Assembly (NCBI GenBank): GCA_028284285.1
Contig: JANQSA010000055.1
Location: 160,672 to 224,671 of the forward strand
Direction of reading: 5' to 3'
DNA length: 64,000 nt
DNA from: Croceivirga sp.
GTDB taxonomy: Bacteria > Bacteroidota > Bacteroidia > Flavobacteriales > Flavobacteriaceae
Part shown: one piece after another, positions 8,952 through 19,760 of the stretch
How positions within the stretch are numbered: the stretch's first letter is position 1
Layout: each line of letters starts with the position of its first letter
Notes under the pieces: generated by a model
Told to the model about the DNA's origin: nothing
The model's input: the letters and a program-made list of their open reading frames with translations, nothing else
The model's database searches: none
Translations under genes and position numbers: made by a program

Positions 8952-11057
8952 ATGCAAGCCAATGTTTTGCACACTTCGCTGGTCTATTTAAAAGGCGTTG
9001 GCCCCAACCGGGCAGAAACCCTTGGTACGGAATTGGGACTCACTACTTTCGGGGATCTGCTACAGCTCTATCCCAACCGTTATCTGGATAAGACGCACTA
9101 TTATAAGATCAACCAACTTCGGGACAGCGGTGCAGATGTGCAAGTGGTGGGGAAAATTGTACACCTAAAAACCGTGGACCAAAAACGTGGGAAACGATTA
9201 GAAGCCTCCTTTGTAGATGAAACCGGGGAGATGAAACTGGTTTGGTTCCGGGGCCATAAATGGATCCGGGAAAACTTAAAGCTCAATACGCCCTATGTGG
9301 TATTCGGTCGGGTAAATCGTTATGGGAGTACTTTTTCCATGCCTCACCCGGAAATGGAACTCTTAAAAGAGCACCAGGCCGGGCTTAAAATAGCCATGCA
9401 ACCTATTTACCCGTCAACCGAAAAACTAAGTGCCAAGGGCATTACCAATCGCGTCCTTTCCAAAATGATACAGCAGTTGTTTCTGGAAACCCGGGCCAAT
9501 TTTCCGGAGACCTTATCCCCTGTCTTGATCGAGGAACTCCGACTGATTCCCAAAGCAGAGGCCCTATTGAATATCCATTTTCCTAAAAGTCAGGAATTAT
9601 TGGCCAAAGCACAATTCCGGTTGAAGTTTGAAGAGCTCTTCTTTGTACAACTCCAGCTACTCTCCAAAAAAGCAGCACGTAAGCAAAAAATAAAAGGCTT
9701 ACCCTTTACTACGGTAGGGACGTATTTTAATACGTTTTTCGAGGACCATTTGCCTTTTGAATTGACCAATGCCCAAAAAAAAGTGATCAAAGAGATCCGA
9801 AAGGATATGGGGAGTAGCGCCCAGATGAACCGGCTCTTACAAGGTGACGTAGGCTCCGGAAAAACCATAGTGGCCTTACTGTGTATGCTTTTGGCTATGG
9901 ATAATGGCTTTCAGGCTTGTTTGATGGCCCCAACGGAGATCCTGGCCCAACAACACTACAACAACCTAAAGGAACTCCTGGGAAAAATGGAGGTGAAAAT
10001 GGCATTACTTACCGGTTCTACCAAAAAGGCAGAACGCACGCTACTGCACAACCAGTTGGAAAATGGGAACCTTAATATTTTGGTAGGCACCCATGCGGTT
10101 TTGGAGGACAAAGTACAGTTCAAACAATTGGGATTGGCCATCATTGACGAACAGCATCGTTTTGGTGTAGCCCAACGATCCAAGTTATGGCGTAAAAATC
10201 CTATTCCCCCGCATATTTTAGTCATGACCGCTACCCCCATACCCCGTACGCTGGCCATGAGCCTCTATGGCGATTTGGATATTTCGGTTATTGATGAGCT
10301 CCCTCCCGGACGTAAGCCGGTAAAAACGGTGCATCGTTATGATGCAAACCGACTCAATGTGTTCCGGTTTCTAAAAGAAGAGATCGCAAAAGGGCGACAA
10401 GCCTATGTAGTATATCCGCTAATTCAGGAAAGCGAGGCTCTGGACTACAAAGATCTGATGGATGGCTATGAAAGCATTTCACGGGAATTCCCGCTGCCGG
10501 ACTATCAGATTTCCATCGTTCATGGTAAAATGAAGCCAAAGGACAAGGACTATGAAATGGAGCGTTTTGTTAAGGGGGAAACGCATATCATGGTGGCTAC
10601 CACAGTGATAGAAGTGGGTGTAAATATTCCGAATGCTTCGGTAATGGTGATTGAAAGTGCAGAACGTTTCGGCCTATCACAGCTGCATCAATTGCGAGGC
10701 CGTGTAGGTCGGGGCGCAGATCAGAGTTATTGTATTTTAATGACAAGCCATAAGTTAAGTGAAGATGCCCGTACACGATTGGAAACCATGTGCCGGACCA
10801 ACGATGGTTTCGAAATAGCAGAGGTAGACCTTAACCTCAGAGGTCCCGGGGATTTGATGGGCACTCAACAAAGCGGGTTGCTACATTTGAAAATCGCGGA
10901 TATCGTAAAAGACAATCCTATTTTGAAACTGGCACGATATCACGCAATTCAAACCCTAACGGACGATCCGAAATTAGAAAAACCGGAAAACTATCCGATT
11001 CGAACAGCATATATACATTTGGTTAAGGATAAAGCGCTTTGGGGGTATATCAGCTAA
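8952..11057 (+). CDS. recG: ATP-dependent DNA helicase RecG
   Basis: 701-residue branch-migrating helicase that processes stalled forks and Holliday junctions. The N-terminal wedge/OB domain starts with LKGVGPNRAETL and continues to about residue 160. The SF2 motor has Walker A GDVGSGKT at 298-305, the DEQH box (IIDEQHRFG), MTATPIPRT, TTVIEVGVN and QLRGRVGRG, which together are diagnostic for RecG. Length matches the family. It is divergent from the aminopeptidase gene and followed at once by a hairpin terminator. Confidence 0.98.
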   Translation: MQANVLHTSLVYLKGVGPNRAETLGTELGLTTFGDLLQLYPNRYLDKTHYYKINQLRDSGADVQVVGKIVHLKTVDQKRGKRLEASFVDETGEMKLVWFRGHKWIRENLKLNTPYVVFGRVNRYGSTFSMPHPEMELLKEHQAGLKIAMQPIYPSTEKLSAKGITNRVLSKMIQQLFLETRANFPETLSPVLIEELRLIPKAEALLNIHFPKSQELLAKAQFRLKFEELFFVQLQLLSKKAARKQKIKGLPFTTVGTYFNTFFEDHLPFELTNAQKKVIKEIRKDMGSSAQMNRLLQGDVGSGKTIVALLCMLLAMDNGFQACLMAPTEILAQQHYNNLKELLGKMEVKMALLTGSTKKAERTLLHNQLENGNLNILVGTHAVLEDKVQFKQLGLAIIDEQHRFGVAQRSKLWRKNPIPPHILVMTATPIPRTLAMSLYGDLDISVIDELPPGRKPVKTVHRYDANRLNVFRFLKEEIAKGRQAYVVYPLIQESEALDYKDLMDGYESISREFPLPDYQISIVHGKMKPKDKDYEMERFVKGETHIMVATTVIEVGVNIPNASVMVIESAERFGLSQLHQLRGRVGRGADQSYCILMTSHKLSEDARTRLETMCRTNDGFEIAEVDLNLRGPGDLMGTQQSGLLHLKIADIVKDNPILKLARYHAIQTLTDDPKLEKPENYPIRTAYIHLVKDKALWGYIS

Positions 11058-11086
11058 AAAACGCCCAACATATTGTTGGACGTTTT
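11058..11086. terminator. Hairpin terminator after recG, possibly bidirectional
   Basis: AAAACG-C-CCAACA is followed by loop TAT and then TGTTGG-A-CGTTTT. That gives two paired blocks of six with single mismatched bases, and the A- and T-rich arms act as U-tracts in both directions. It separates convergent recG and the DUF2911 gene. Confidence 0.75.
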
Positions 11087-11108
11087 CCACGATTGATGAT
11101 AGGATGAT

Positions 11109-12218
11109 TTAATTGATGTCCGTTCCTGCTTGCAGTTTTTCCACGTTAGTCGCTATCGCATTTTGATTTTGTGTATCCGGAGCCCGGCCTTCCGCAATTT
11201 TTAAGTGCTTAAGCGCCGTTTTATAGTTCCCTACCGCAGAATACCCGCGAGCTAAGCCGTAATCCACCGGCCATTGTCCTTTGTGATTTTTAGCATTCCA
11301 CTTAAACACTTCCAGGGCTTTGTCCTTTTGTCCGGTCGCAATCAGTTGCCTTCCGTAGCCATGCACCTGAAATACCGTGCCCAAAGGCATCGCCTCCTGC
11401 ATTATGGCGTTCGCTTCTGCCGTCTTACCTTTCTGGGTAAGGATCTGAGCTTTAATAGCTAGATTATTGAAGTTCTTCTGGCTAAAAAACTGCCCGGCTA
11501 TAGCCGCATCTATCCATCCCATCGCTTCATCCAGGTCTCCCCCATTATTCAAGGCATAGTTAGCGGCTTGTTCCCAGGTTTGCCGATTAAACCCTGCCTG
11601 ATTCTGCATCTTGGAACGAATCTCAGTCAAAACGATATCGGTTACCGGAACTTCAATTTTAAATGGGATCTGTTTCTTTTCCCAGTTCAGGGAAGCGACC
11701 GCCGAAGTAGCCGCTACTTCATTAAATTCAAACCTGAGCTGTTCAACGTGAGGGACTTCCGTCATAACAACATCCACTTGAAGGGCATCTTCCGAAGGAT
11801 CATAGAAGTAACTCCCCCATGCACCGTGGTTCCTGGAAAAGATCACTTTGGCCGTATTGTCTTCATTAATTACCATATGCAATCCATACTTACCGGCAGG
11901 TAATTTCTTTCCTCCAATGGAGATGTCATGAGTAGTCTTAAAAATAGTGTTTTCATTGGCCCCTGCCCGCCACGGGGATTCCTCGGCTGTTCCAAATCCC
12001 AGATTATTCATTCCGTAAGGGACCAATTGTCCCCATATTTCCCTACCGTTTACACTGGGGCGGGAATACACAATGGTAATGTCTGTAGTACCAATACGTT
12101 GTGAGATCTTAGCCATTTGACTGCCCCGGGGTAAATCCAATTGGGCATTGCTAACTGAGATGAAGGCCAGGGAAATCATTATCCCTACGACCATTACCTT
12201 TGGAACGGGTAATTTCAT
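11109..12218 (-). CDS. DUF2911 domain protein with TPR-like C-terminus
   Basis: 369-residue exported protein. A signal peptide covers about residues 1-26 (ending SVSNAQ). Residues 30-190 fit DUF2911: it opens with PRGSQMAKISQRIGTTDITI and contains VNGREIWGQLVPYG and PAGKYGLHMV, hallmarks I recall for this Bacteroidota family. Residues 205-360 are helical pairs resembling TPR repeats (ALNNGGDLDEAMGWIDAAI, KALEVFKWNAKNH). Function unknown; probably periplasmic or outer-membrane associated. It stands alone between convergent recG and gapN. Confidence 0.85.
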   Translation of the reverse strand: MKLPVPKVMVVGIMISLAFISVSNAQLDLPRGSQMAKISQRIGTTDITIVYSRPSVNGREIWGQLVPYGMNNLGFGTAEESPWRAGANENTIFKTTHDISIGGKKLPAGKYGLHMVINEDNTAKVIFSRNHGAWGSYFYDPSEDALQVDVVMTEVPHVEQLRFEFNEVAATSAVASLNWEKKQIPFKIEVPVTDIVLTEIRSKMQNQAGFNRQTWEQAANYALNNGGDLDEAMGWIDAAIAGQFFSQKNFNNLAIKAQILTQKGKTAEANAIMQEAMPLGTVFQVHGYGRQLIATGQKDKALEVFKWNAKNHKGQWPVDYGLARGYSAVGNYKTALKHLKIAEGRAPDTQNQNAIATNVEKLQAGTDIN

Positions 12219-12405
12219 GTGTTCGTTTTTTATTGATTAGCGAATAAACTTAGGTTGAGTTCCCAAATTATTCATACTGGACCTTGAACAGCGTTAGGCA
12301 TCTGTTAAAGTATGTCAATGTGCTGTTAAAGATAGTCCTTATCGGTCGGCTCTCCCAAATAGCTATTTTTGAGGTATGCCAGGTCATGGTAAGGGAATAC
12401 CGCTA

Positions 12406-13995
12406 TTAAAGAATGTAGTCCGTACTTAAAAAGTTACTCGCTTTGGCCTCCAGCAACTGTTCAATCGTTTCATTGTTCAACCCATTATCCTTGAAGGCCA
12501 CAAAGGTCCGAATACTGAAAGATCTCAGCGCATCATGAACACTTAAGGTAGATTGTGCAGAGTCCTTTCTCCCTGTGAAAGGATACACATCCGGTCCACG
12601 TTGGCAAGAACTATTAAGGTTTACCCTACATACGAGGTTAGCCAGGGTATCGATCAATGGGGATAAGGAGTGGACATCCTTACCGAAAAGGCTCACTTGT
12701 TGCCCGTAATTACTCTCCGCCATATCATCCAATGGTTGAGCAATATCCGTAAATGAAATTACCGGGATTACCGGGCCAAATTGCTCCTCTTCATACACAC
12801 GCATGTCCTTGGTAACAGGATAAATTATGGAAGGCCAAATAAAATTTTGGGTTTGTTCTCCACCTTTGGTGTTAATGATCTTCCCACCTTTGGCACAGGC
12901 ATCATCTATTAATTCTTTGATATAAGAAGGTTTTCCCGGTTCCGGTAGTGGTGTCAATTGTACCCCTTCATCCCATGGATTACCGTAGGTAAGCTCATCT
13001 ACAGCCTCTGAGAACTTTTGCAGGAATTGTTCCCTTACTGCCTCATGCACATAAATTATTTTTAAAGCCGTACAACGTTGTCCGCCGTAAGATAAGGTCC
13101 CCGAGATACATTCTTTAACGGTCAGATCCAGGTCGGCATCGGGAAGAATTATAGCTGGATTTTTAGCTTCCAGGCCCAATACCTGTCTGAGCCTATTACT
13201 TTTGGGATGCTGGTTGACCAAAGCATTAGCGGAAGAGCTATGCCCTATTAATGCCAAAACATCTATTTTTCCTGTTTTCATGATGGGGCCCGCAATAGCC
13301 CTGCCACGACCGAACAAAATATTGACCACTCCCTTGGGAAAGCTACTTTGAAAAGCCTCAAGAAGGGGGGTTATTAACAATACACCATGTTTTGCTGGTT
13401 TAAAAATTGTAGTATTTCCCATTATCAAAGCCGGGATCAACAAGGTAAAGGTCTCATTTAGCGGATAGTTATAAGGTCCCAGGCAGAGTACCACCCCTAA
13501 AGGGCCCCTTCGTATATGGGCATAAACACCATCGTGTTTATGAAATTTAGCCGCGTCGCGATCTAACTGTTTGTAATCCTCAATGGTGTCATAAATGTAA
13601 GTTACTGTCCGATCAAATTCCTTGTAGGAATCCGGTTTGGATTTCCCGATCTCCCACATTAAAAGCTTTACCACCTCTTCTCTTTTGGTCTCCATTTGCC
13701 GAACAAAGGCTTCCATACAGTGTATACGATCTTTCACTTTCATAGTGGGCCAAACGCCCTGACCCTGTCCCCATGCCCCTAATGCCGCATCCAGAGCTTC
13801 CATCGCTTCTGCTTCACCATTTGTTGGTATACTTCCTAAAACGGTCTGTTGATATTCTTCCGTGGATGAAATCGTGGAAATCACTGCACTTGTTGGGCCT
13901 TCCCAATGCTTTAATTCTCCGTTGACCAAATAGTGACGCTGGTGAATTTGGTTTTCAATTTGAAATTCTTGAGGAATACGAATTACGTCAGACAT
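12406..13995 (-). CDS. gapN: NADP-dependent glyceraldehyde-3-phosphate dehydrogenase (non-phosphorylating)
   Basis: 529-residue aldehyde dehydrogenase superfamily enzyme. GapN oxidises glyceraldehyde 3-phosphate directly to 3-phosphoglycerate and makes NADPH. Catalytic Cys308 sits in [10 protein letters not shown], general base Glu276 in GLEAKNP, and the oxyanion Asn in GPYNYPLNE (Asn176). RRGPLGVVL and the GQRCTALK context favour GapN over other aldehyde dehydrogenases. It is somewhat longer than the roughly 475-residue streptococcal enzyme, mostly at the N-terminus. It is a single gene with 105 bp to ilvA. Confidence 0.85.
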   Translation of the reverse strand: MSDVIRIPQEFQIENQIHQRHYLVNGELKHWEGPTSAVISTISSTEEYQQTVLGSIPTNGEAEAMEALDAALGAWGQGQGVWPTMKVKDRIHCMEAFVRQMETKREEVVKLLMWEIGKSKPDSYKEFDRTVTYIYDTIEDYKQLDRDAAKFHKHDGVYAHIRRGPLGVVLCLGPYNYPLNETFTLLIPALIMGNTTIFKPAKHGVLLITPLLEAFQSSFPKGVVNILFGRGRAIAGPIMKTGKIDVLALIGHSSSANALVNQHPKSNRLRQVLGLEAKNPAIILPDADLDLTVKECISGTLSYGGQRCTALKIIYVHEAVREQFLQKFSEAVDELTYGNPWDEGVQLTPLPEPGKPSYIKELIDDACAKGGKIINTKGGEQTQNFIWPSIIYPVTKDMRVYEEEQFGPVIPVISFTDIAQPLDDMAESNYGQQVSLFGKDVHSLSPLIDTLANLVCRVNLNSSCQRGPDVYPFTGRKDSAQSTLSVHDALRSFSIRTFVAFKDNGLNNETIEQLLEAKASNFLSTDYIL

Positions 13996-14100
13996 AGCAA
14001 AGTTTCAAATATGGAATTAAAAAATGTTTAAGTATATTGATAAATATATTAAACAAAAATAATGAATTTCGAGGCACCTCAATTTCGAGAAACCAAAAAA

Positions 14101-15366
14101 TCAGATCAGATACTGAAACAGATCAGGTTTGTCATTTAAATAATCGCCATAGAAATTATTGGCCTTCATCCGCTCCATAAGCGGTTGCAAATCTTCTGGA
14201 GATTTTAACTCAATCCCCACAATTGCCGGGGCATTTTCCTTGCTGGATTTTTTGGAATATTCAAAATGAGTGATATCATCATCAGGGCCCAGGATTTCTG
14301 CTACAAACTGCTTAAGGGCTCCCGGCCGCTGAGGAAAACGCACAATAAAATAATGCTTTAATCTCCCGTAAAGCAAGGCACGTTCTTTAATCTCAGGAGT
14401 ACGGGTAATATCATTGTTACTACCACTAACGATACATACTACTTTTTTCCCTTTAATTTCTTCCCTGAAACTGTGTAGTGCAGCGATAGTTAATGCGCCC
14501 GCGGGCTCAACCACAATGGCATCCCTGTTATAAAGATCCAAAATGGTCTGGCATACCTTGCCTTCCGGAACGGTGACCATTTTATACAAATGATCCTTAC
14601 AAATGTTAAAAGTGTATCTTCCTACTCGCTGTACCGCAGCGCCATCAATGAACTTATCTATTTCCTTCAATTCTACCAGTTCTCCTTTCTCAATGGAGGT
14701 TTTCATGGAAGGCGCTCCCATCGGCTCCACCCCAACAATTTTAGTGTTCGGGCTTAAAGCCTGAAAAGCTCCGATAAGGCCCGAAGCCAGTCCGCCCCCT
14801 CCCACAGCTACAAAAACATAATCTATGGGTGTTTCGGATTGTTCTAAGAGCTCCAAGCCCACTGTAGCCTGTCCCTCAATTGTTTTGGGATCATCAAAAG
14901 GATGAACAAATGTCTTTTTTCCGGCTTCACAGGCTGCTTTGGCCGCCTTGTAGGAATCGTCAAAGGTATCGCCCTCTAGAATAATCTTCACCCATTCTTC
15001 CCCAAACATTTGGGTCTGATCAATTTTCTGTTTCGGTGTCACCACAGGCATAAAAATCGTCCCTTTCACCTTGAGATGATTACAGGCAAAAGCCACTCCC
15101 TGCGCATGATTTCCGGCACTGGCACAAACCACTCCATTGCTTAACTGATCTTTATTCAGCGAACTGATCTTGTTAAACGCCCCCCGGATCTTATAACTAC
15201 GGACCCTGTGCAAATCCTCCCTTTTAAGCAATACGCTGGCATTAAATTCCATGGAGTACCGAATGCTTTGCTGTAGCGGTGTTTCCCGGGCTACCTTTCT
15301 TATGGTCTTAGCTGCCCGATAAATATCCGCTATTTGAGGAAAATATGTTGTTGTGATGTCCTCCAT
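14101..15366 (-). CDS. ilvA: Threonine ammonia-lyase (threonine dehydratase)
   Basis: 421-residue PLP enzyme making 2-oxobutanoate from threonine, the entry step to isoleucine. The PLP lysine is Lys59 in RVRSYKIRGAF. The phosphate-binding loop is AVGGGGLASGL. A C-terminal ACT-like regulatory region follows from about residue 330 (YFIVRFPQRPGALKQF), so feedback control is plausible. It is the last gene of the ilv operon, 44 bp after ilvC. Confidence 0.95.
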   Translation of the reverse strand: MEDITTTYFPQIADIYRAAKTIRKVARETPLQQSIRYSMEFNASVLLKREDLHRVRSYKIRGAFNKISSLNKDQLSNGVVCASAGNHAQGVAFACNHLKVKGTIFMPVVTPKQKIDQTQMFGEEWVKIILEGDTFDDSYKAAKAACEAGKKTFVHPFDDPKTIEGQATVGLELLEQSETPIDYVFVAVGGGGLASGLIGAFQALSPNTKIVGVEPMGAPSMKTSIEKGELVELKEIDKFIDGAAVQRVGRYTFNICKDHLYKMVTVPEGKVCQTILDLYNRDAIVVEPAGALTIAALHSFREEIKGKKVVCIVSGSNNDITRTPEIKERALLYGRLKHYFIVRFPQRPGALKQFVAEILGPDDDITHFEYSKKSSKENAPAIVGIELKSPEDLQPLMERMKANNFYGDYLNDKPDLFQYLI

Positions 15367-15410
15367 TGCTTATTTTTTTGACCTGCTACAGCGGTCCAAA
15401 GGTACTATCT

Positions 15411-16886
15411 CTATCCTATAGGTTTCATTGCGGTCATTGACGCTCTGAGTTGTTCTCCAACCACTTCCACCGGATGTTCCCGAATGGCCTTGTTCACCGC
15501 AATCAGCCTTCTGTTATCTACGCCATGATCACTGCCTTCTCCATATTTTCTACCAATCACATCCGTGTCCACCTGCTTCATGAAATCGGCCAACAGGGGT
15601 TTACAGGCATGATCGAACAGATAACATCCGTACTCCGCAGTATCGGAAATGACACGATTCATTTCAAATAGTTTTTTTCGTGCGATGGTATTCGCAATTA
15701 ATGGGGTTTCATGCAGGGATTCATAGTAGGCGGATTCTGCAATGATCCCGGATTCTGTCATGGTTTCAAAGGCCAGTTCCACTCCCGCCTTAACAAAGGC
15801 CGCTAATAATACCCCGTGATCATAGTATTCCTGTTCCGAAATAGCCTCATTTCCCGCCGGGGTCTTTTCAAAAGCGGTTTCTCCCGTTGCCGCCCTCCAG
15901 CTTAGCAGGTCTTTATCATCATTCGCCCAATCTTCCATCATGGTTTTGGAAAAATGTCCACTCATGATATCGTCCATATGCTTTTCAAACAATGAGCGCA
16001 TTATTTGCTTCATTTCCTCGGCCAGATCAAAGGCTTTGATTTTTGCCGGATTGGACAAGCGATCCATCATATTCGTAATGCCGCCCTGTTTTAGCCCCTC
16101 GGTTATTGTTTCCCAGCCGTATTGCACCAATTTGGAGGCATACCCCGGGGCTATCCCCTTTTCAATCATCTTATCAAAGCTTAAAATGGATCCGGTTTGT
16201 AACAAACCGCAAAGAATGGTCTGTTCCCCCATTAAGTCCGATTTTACTTCGGCCACAAAAGAGGACTCCAGTACGCCTGCTTTATGGCCTCCCGTACCTG
16301 CCGCATAGGCCTTGGCCTGCTCCAATCCTTTTCCTTCCGGATCATTTTCCGGGTGGACGGCAATTAATGTAGGGACGCCAAATCCTCTTTTATACTCTTC
16401 TCGCACTTCAGAACCCGGGCTTTTGGGTGCTACCATGATTACTGTCAGATCCTCCCGAATTTGCATTCCCTCTTCCACAATATTGAAGCCATGGGAATAC
16501 GACAAGGTTGCTCCTTTTTTCATTAAAGGCATAACGGCGCTAACCACATTGGTGTGTTGCTTGTCCGGGGTAAGGTTAATGACCAAATCTGCGTTCGGGA
16601 TCAGTTCTTCATAGGTCCCAACGGTAAAGTTATTTTCTACGGCGTTTTGATAGGATTGCCTTTTCTCCCGGATCGCTGCCTGCCGCAATGCGTAGGAAAC
16701 ATCTAGTCCGGAATCCCGCATATTCAATCCCTGGTTCAAACCTTGTGCCCCGCAGCCTACGATCACAATTTTCTTTCCTTTCAATGCGCTTACACCATCA
16801 GAAAATTCGTGAACGTCCATAAATCGGCATTTCCCCAATTGTTTTAATTGGTCTCGCAAGGATAGTGTATTGAAGTAGTTTGTCAT
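15411..16886 (-). CDS. ilvC: Ketol-acid reductoisomerase (class II, long form)
   Basis: 491-residue enzyme converting acetolactate or acetohydroxybutyrate to the dihydroxy acids with NADPH and Mg2+. The Rossmann motif is GCGAQG at 44-49. The length and duplicated C-terminal helical domain identify the long class II form found in enterobacteria and Bacteroidota. [11 protein letters not shown] after strand beta2 fits NADPH preference. It lies 17 bp after ilvN within the operon. Confidence 0.97.
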   Translation of the reverse strand: MTNYFNTLSLRDQLKQLGKCRFMDVHEFSDGVSALKGKKIVIVGCGAQGLNQGLNMRDSGLDVSYALRQAAIREKRQSYQNAVENNFTVGTYEELIPNADLVINLTPDKQHTNVVSAVMPLMKKGATLSYSHGFNIVEEGMQIREDLTVIMVAPKSPGSEVREEYKRGFGVPTLIAVHPENDPEGKGLEQAKAYAAGTGGHKAGVLESSFVAEVKSDLMGEQTILCGLLQTGSILSFDKMIEKGIAPGYASKLVQYGWETITEGLKQGGITNMMDRLSNPAKIKAFDLAEEMKQIMRSLFEKHMDDIMSGHFSKTMMEDWANDDKDLLSWRAATGETAFEKTPAGNEAISEQEYYDHGVLLAAFVKAGVELAFETMTESGIIAESAYYESLHETPLIANTIARKKLFEMNRVISDTAEYGCYLFDHACKPLLADFMKQVDTDVIGRKYGEGSDHGVDNRRLIAVNKAIREHPVEVVGEQLRASMTAMKPIG

Positions 16887-16903
16887 TTTAAAAGCCTTAG
16901 TAC

Positions 16904-17437
16904 TTAGTTATTGTTTAATTGAAATTCTTCTAAAAGTTCGGTTATCCGCATCTCTGCCTTTGTAACGGCAATCCGTCCGGAACGTACAAATTGCATGATA
17001 CCAAAGGGCTCCAGCCGATCATGCATTTCATCAATTTCATGTCGTCTTCCTGTTTTAGCCAAAACAAAGAATTCCCGGTGAACGGTTACAATTTTGGAGT
17101 TACTTTCTTTGATGGCATTTTGAATTTGAGGCTCATCAAAAAGCAAAGCGGATTTTATTTTAAAAAGCGCAGACTCCTGATAAACAATTTCATCATCCGT
17201 GTGATAAAACGTTTTAATCACCTCTACCTGCTTTTCTATTTGTTGTACTATTTTACGGGTCCAGTCCTCCGTGGTAAAAACAACTATTGTAAACTTAGAA
17301 ACATGTTCAATTTCTGATTTTGAAACATTTAATCCCTCTATATTAATGTGTCGCTTTAAAAATATACCGGAGATCCTGTTCAATAATCCCACACTGTTTT
17401 CCGAATAGACGGAAATGGTAAACCATTGCTTTTCCAT
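16904..17437 (-). CDS. ilvN: Acetolactate synthase small (regulatory) subunit
   Basis: 177-residue regulatory subunit. It begins with an ACT domain ([20 protein letters not shown], residues 6-25) and ends with a second ACT-like domain (from about 90, [16 protein letters not shown]). It normally binds valine and activates IlvB. The catalytic subunit is encoded one gene upstream, with a methyltransferase gene lying between them. Confidence 0.93.
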   Translation of the reverse strand: MEKQWFTISVYSENSVGLLNRISGIFLKRHINIEGLNVSKSEIEHVSKFTIVVFTTEDWTRKIVQQIEKQVEVIKTFYHTDDEIVYQESALFKIKSALLFDEPQIQNAIKESNSKIVTVHREFFVLAKTGRRHEIDEMHDRLEPFGIMQFVRSGRIAVTKAEMRITELLEEFQLNNN

Positions 17438-17441
17438 ATAT

Positions 17442-18002
17442 CTATTTTTTCACTGCTATAGTAATCCCTGTTGACCAATCCATATTCACAACTTCCATAT
17501 CTTTCCTTTCCGCTAAAGCCCTCGTAAAGTTTTCAACATTAACTTCATGTCCCTGGGGCCAATTGAACTGTGGCAACAAATCATCTACCACATAAAAGCC
17601 TCCGGGTTTCAGCAATGCGATTACTTCGTTTTGTTGACTGAACTTTCCGGGCCAGGCATCTGCAAAGATCAAATCAAATCTCTTCCTTTGATTGTTTTCA
17701 ATCCAAACTGCAGCATCTTCACAAATGATAGTAACCCTTTGGTCTTCTGCAAAATAGGTGCTTACCAGTTCCACCAGGGCCGCATCGTTGTCTAAAGAGA
17801 TCACCCTGGAATCCGTGTCCATTCCTGCCACAATACAGGCTAATGAAAGGCCGGTTCCAGTTCCCAATTCCAAAAAATTACCTTTGGTTTTGGAAGCCAC
17901 CAACGTCTTTAGCAAGTTTCCAAAACCAATATCCGAACCCATGGTAAATCCAATTTCCCCGGATTTTGCCAGAAGGGCATCGTACACCGAAGGTTTTTGC
18001 AT
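17442..18002 (-). CDS. SAM-dependent O-methyltransferase-like protein inside the ilv operon
   Basis: 186 residues with a class I SAM-methyltransferase fold. Motif I is FLELGTGTGLSLACI (about residues 43-57), the acidic post-I strand is VISLDNDAA, motif II is DLIFADAWPGK, and GGFYVVDDLLPQ follows. It looks most like the catechol O-methyltransferase group (DUF of small O-methyltransferases). It sits between ilvB (14 bp) and ilvN (4 bp), so it is almost certainly co-transcribed, yet no methylation step belongs to branched-chain synthesis. Substrate unknown. Confidence 0.85.
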   Translation of the reverse strand: MQKPSVYDALLAKSGEIGFTMGSDIGFGNLLKTLVASKTKGNFLELGTGTGLSLACIVAGMDTDSRVISLDNDAALVELVSTYFAEDQRVTIICEDAAVWIENNQRKRFDLIFADAWPGKFSQQNEVIALLKPGGFYVVDDLLPQFNWPQGHEVNVENFTRALAERKDMEVVNMDWSTGITIAVKK

Positions 18003-18016
18003 AGCCTTGTGTCTCC

Positions 18017-19750
18017 CTATTTTAACCGAATATCGGATACTGAGGCGCCTGAAGGGATCATTGGAAACACATTATCCTCCTTTTCCACCACCACTTCCAG
18101 GAAATAGGGCCCCTTAAACGCCATCATTTCCTGAACCGCCGTTTTTAAGTCCGTACGTTCGTTTACCCGATTCGCTTTAATATGATAGCCTTCGGCAATC
18201 TTCACAAAATCCGGATTCGTCATGACGGTAGAAGCGTATCTGCTTTCAAAAAAGAGTTCCTGCCACTGACGTACCATCCCCAAATGGTCATTGTTCAATA
18301 CCACTATCTTTACAGCCAACTGATGTTGAAATATGACACCGAGCTCCTGGATCGTCATCTGATAGCCCCCATCGCCAATTACAGCTACCACCTCACGCTC
18401 AGGCGCTCCCATTTTAGCCCCTATTGCAGCGGGAAGTGCAAACCCCATAGTGCCTAAGCCACCTGAAGTAATATTGCTTTTAGACTGCTTGAATTTAGCA
18501 TACCGGCATGCGATCATCTGGTGCTGACCCACATCGGTAACAATTACCGCTTTATGCCCGGAAGCCAAATTGATCTCCTCAATAACCTCTCCCATGGTTA
18601 GCCCCGGTTTTTCAGGATGCAGGTCCTGTTGGATCACGGTGGTGAACTCTTCCTCATATTTTTTATCAAATTCTGCCCGCCACTGTTCATGACTATTGCT
18701 CTTCACCAGAGGCAATAGCAAGGATAGCGTCTCTTTGCAATCGCCCATTACGGCCACATCCGGTTTTATGTTCTTGCCCACTTCTGCAGGATCAATTTCA
18801 AAGTGGATCACCTTGGCCTGTTTTGCGTAGGTATCCAATTTTCCGGTCACCCGATCGTCAAATCGCATTCCGATGGCCAGCAAAACATCGCACTCGTTGG
18901 TGAGCACATTGGGGCCATAGTTCCCGTGCATACCTACCATCCCCACATTTAACGGATGATCCGTATCCATAGCGGATAGCCCCATTATGGTCCAGGCGGC
19001 AGGAATACCCGTTTTTTCCACCAATGCCTTGAGCTCTTCCTCTGCCTCACCTAAAATAACCCCCTGACCAAAGACAATATAGGGTCGTTTTGCCTGGTTG
19101 ATAAGTACCGCTGCCTCCTGTAAAGCGCCCTTATCTGGTTTTGGCACTGGTTTGTAGCTACGCACCCCCACGCACTTTTGATAGGTGAAGTCCAATTCAT
19201 CAAATTGGGCATTCTTTGTAATATCAATTAATACAGGGCCTGGTCTTCCTGATTTGGCAATATAGAAGGCCCTGGCAAAGATCTCAGGGATCTCAGCCGC
19301 CTTGGTGATTTGATAGTTCCATTTGGTTACAGGAGTAGAGATCCCTACAATATCCGTTTCCTGAAAGGCATCCGACCCTAATAAATGCCGCGGCACCTGA
19401 CCTGTTATACAAACAATGGGTGTAGAGTCTATCTGGGCATCGGCAAGGCCGGTAACCAGATTGGTGGCCCCGGGACCGGAAGTAGCCATAGCTACCCCGA
19501 CTTTACCGCTGACCCTGGCATAACCTTGTGCCGCATGGGTAGCGCCTTGTTCATGCCTGGTTAACACATGGGTCAATTTATCCTGAAATTTGTAGAGTTC
19601 GTCATACACCGGCATAATAGCCCCGCCGGGATACCCATAGATCAGATCTACCCCTTCCTGCAACAAACAATGAATAATAGCTTCTGCTCCCGACATTCGG
19701 ATGGAGGTGTTTACTTTTTGTACTTGTTGTTCAGCTTTTGCCGTTTCCAT
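18017..19750 (-). CDS. ilvB: Acetolactate synthase large (catalytic) subunit
   Basis: 577-residue ThDP enzyme that condenses pyruvate with pyruvate or 2-oxobutanoate. The N-terminal domain shows YGYPGGAIMPVYD and the activating Glu in LTRHEQGATHAAQGYAR. FQETDIVGIS and the C-terminal ThDP/Mg motif GDGGYQMTIQEL...LNND follow. I start at the ATG at 19748-19750 (METAKAEQQ): a longer frame to 19813 would overlap ilvD by 53 bp with no recognisable sequence. That leaves 10 bp after ilvD. Confidence 0.96.
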   Translation of the reverse strand: METAKAEQQVQKVNTSIRMSGAEAIIHCLLQEGVDLIYGYPGGAIMPVYDELYKFQDKLTHVLTRHEQGATHAAQGYARVSGKVGVAMATSGPGATNLVTGLADAQIDSTPIVCITGQVPRHLLGSDAFQETDIVGISTPVTKWNYQITKAAEIPEIFARAFYIAKSGRPGPVLIDITKNAQFDELDFTYQKCVGVRSYKPVPKPDKGALQEAAVLINQAKRPYIVFGQGVILGEAEEELKALVEKTGIPAAWTIMGLSAMDTDHPLNVGMVGMHGNYGPNVLTNECDVLLAIGMRFDDRVTGKLDTYAKQAKVIHFEIDPAEVGKNIKPDVAVMGDCKETLSLLLPLVKSNSHEQWRAEFDKKYEEEFTTVIQQDLHPEKPGLTMGEVIEEINLASGHKAVIVTDVGQHQMIACRYAKFKQSKSNITSGGLGTMGFALPAAIGAKMGAPEREVVAVIGDGGYQMTIQELGVIFQHQLAVKIVVLNNDHLGMVRQWQELFFESRYASTVMTNPDFVKIAEGYHIKANRVNERTDLKTAVQEMMAFKGPYFLEVVVEKEDNVFPMIPSGASVSDIRLK

Positions 19751-19760
19751 AAGCTCACTT

